Origin: an uncultured Eubacteriales bacterium
GTDB lineage: Bacteria; Bacillota; Clostridia; Oscillospirales; Acutalibacteraceae
DNA: 6,870 bases
Reading direction: 5' to 3'
Assembly (NCBI GenBank): GCA_900321595.1
Contig: ONWP01000252.1
Coordinates: 1-6,870, forward strand
Below, piece after piece: positions 6,216 through 6,870 of the stretch. The notes under the pieces are model-generated. The model was not told where the DNA came from. It saw nothing but the letters and a program-made list of their open reading frames with translations, and ran no database searches. The first letter of the stretch is position 1, and each line of letters starts with the position of its first letter. The position numbers and the translations under genes were made by a program.

Positions 6216-6870
6216 ATGGAAGATTTCATTTGGCTGTTTGTCCTTCTCGGCGTGGCAGTCCTGATCCTGCTCATCATTCTGATCAAAAACATCGTCGTTG
6301 TGCCGCAGGCCAGCGCGTACGTTGTGGAGCACCTCGGAAAGTATAAGACGGTCTGGCAGGCCGGCATCCATGTTAAGGTCCCGATCATAGAGCGGGTGAT
6401 CAACAAGGTGTCGCTGAAGGAGCAGGTGCTGGATTTTCCGCCGCAGTCTGTGATCACGAAAGATAACGTTACAATGAGCATCGATTCGGTCGTATTCGCG
6501 CTTGTTATGGATCCGTACCTTTATACATACGGGATCGAGCGCCCGATCGCCGGTCTTCAGAACCTGTCCGCGACGACGCTTCGCAACATTATCGGCGATA
6601 TGGAGCTGGATCAGACGCTGACGAGCAGAGACGAGATCAACGCGCGGCTTGAAAAGATCCTCGATGAGGCGACGGATCCCTGGGGAATCAAGGTGACGCG
6701 CGTCGAGCTGAAAAACATTCTGCCGCCGCATGAGATCGGCGAGGTCATGACCAAGCAGATGCGCGCGGAGCGTGAGCGCAGACAGACGGTGCTGGAGGCG
6801 CAGGCGCATCAGGAATCGGTTGTTTCCCGCGCGGAAGGCGACAAGAAAGCGAAGATCCTCGCAGCGGAAG
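6216..6870 (+). CDS. SPFH/band-7 (stomatin/QmcA-like) membrane protein, 3' end outside window
   Basis: The gene is open at the right edge; 218 residues are visible and there is no stop in frame. One hydrophobic segment (about residues 4-23) anchors the N-terminus. The SPFH domain runs from about 26 to 180 with family hallmarks: VVVPQASAYVVE (27-38), VSLKEQVLDFPPQ (65-77) then VITKDNVT (79-86), TTLRNIIGDMELD (120-132) then SRDEIN (137-142), and PPHEI (170-174). From about 175 it becomes a charged, Ala/Glu-rich helix (MRAERERRQ, then RAEGDKKAKI), the start of the oligomerising coiled coil. Such proteins form large membrane ring or cage assemblies, organise membrane microdomains and partner membrane proteases. 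Stomatin-type relatives are about 270-320 residues long and often sit beside an NfeD-type gene, so such a partner could follow just outside. Loss of the 3' end is a window effect, not a visible truncation. Confidence 0.92.
   Translation, partial: MEDFIWLFVLLGVAVLILLIILIKNIVVVPQASAYVVEHLGKYKTVWQAGIHVKVPIIERVINKVSLKEQVLDFPPQSVITKDNVTMSIDSVVFALVMDPYLYTYGIERPIAGLQNLSATTLRNIIGDMELDQTLTSRDEINARLEKILDEATDPWGIKVTRVELKNILPPHEIGEVMTKQMRAERERRQTVLEAQAHQESVVSRAEGDKKAKILAAE

Noticed and set aside
5903..6809. Overlapping - strand frames (5903-6481 and 6195-6809) across the intergenic region and SPFH gene
   Set aside because: The + strand SPFH reading is unambiguous from 6216 to the edge. The antisense frames cross the terminator and promoter and show no motifs.

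Overview
The window looks like a chromosomal segment from a low-GC-lineage (Firmicutes, Clostridia-like) bacterium of roughly even base composition, plausibly a gut or rumen carbohydrate degrader. This assignment is an inference from three things: sigma-A-type promoters close to consensus, strong GGAGG-type ribosome binding sites with a U-tract intrinsic terminator, and a LacZ-type GH2 enzyme coupled to a compact GH78 enzyme. No rRNA, tRNA, insertion sequence, CRISPR array or phage gene was seen. All genes are on the + strand.

Left half (1-3922): a carbohydrate operon. The window opens inside a glycoside hydrolase family 2 (LacZ-like) gene just before its acid/base glutamate and contains the whole catalytic end and C-terminal domains. 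Its stop codon overlaps the start codon of a complete 746-residue GH78 alpha-L-rhamnosidase-like gene (TAATG). The second gene has no visible Shine-Dalgarno, so the two are probably translationally coupled. Neither shows an export signal in the visible part, so together they probably trim galactose-like and rhamnose residues from imported plant oligosaccharides or glycosides in the cytoplasm.

Right half (3919-6870): a membrane-associated module. A near-consensus promoter begins inside the rhamnosidase stop codon and drives a small zinc-ribbon protein with two membrane spans (3965-4465). Five bases further on lies a secreted/anchored DUF2207-like protein (4471-5988). The 227-base gap after it holds, in order, a perfect 10+10 bp inverted repeat, a strong extended -10 promoter whose -35 box overlaps that repeat, an intrinsic terminator only about 50 bases downstream of the promoter, and about 115 bases of further leader. 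The last gene is a membrane-anchored SPFH/band-7 (stomatin or QmcA-like) protein that runs off the right edge. The zinc-ribbon, membrane-protein and SPFH trio resembles in composition membrane-stress clusters such as Bacillus subtilis ydjGHI (from memory, not verified).

The points most worth following are the SPFH control region (operator-like dyad plus promoter plus immediate terminator), the nearly leaderless promoter at 3919-3947, and the three-gene membrane module.
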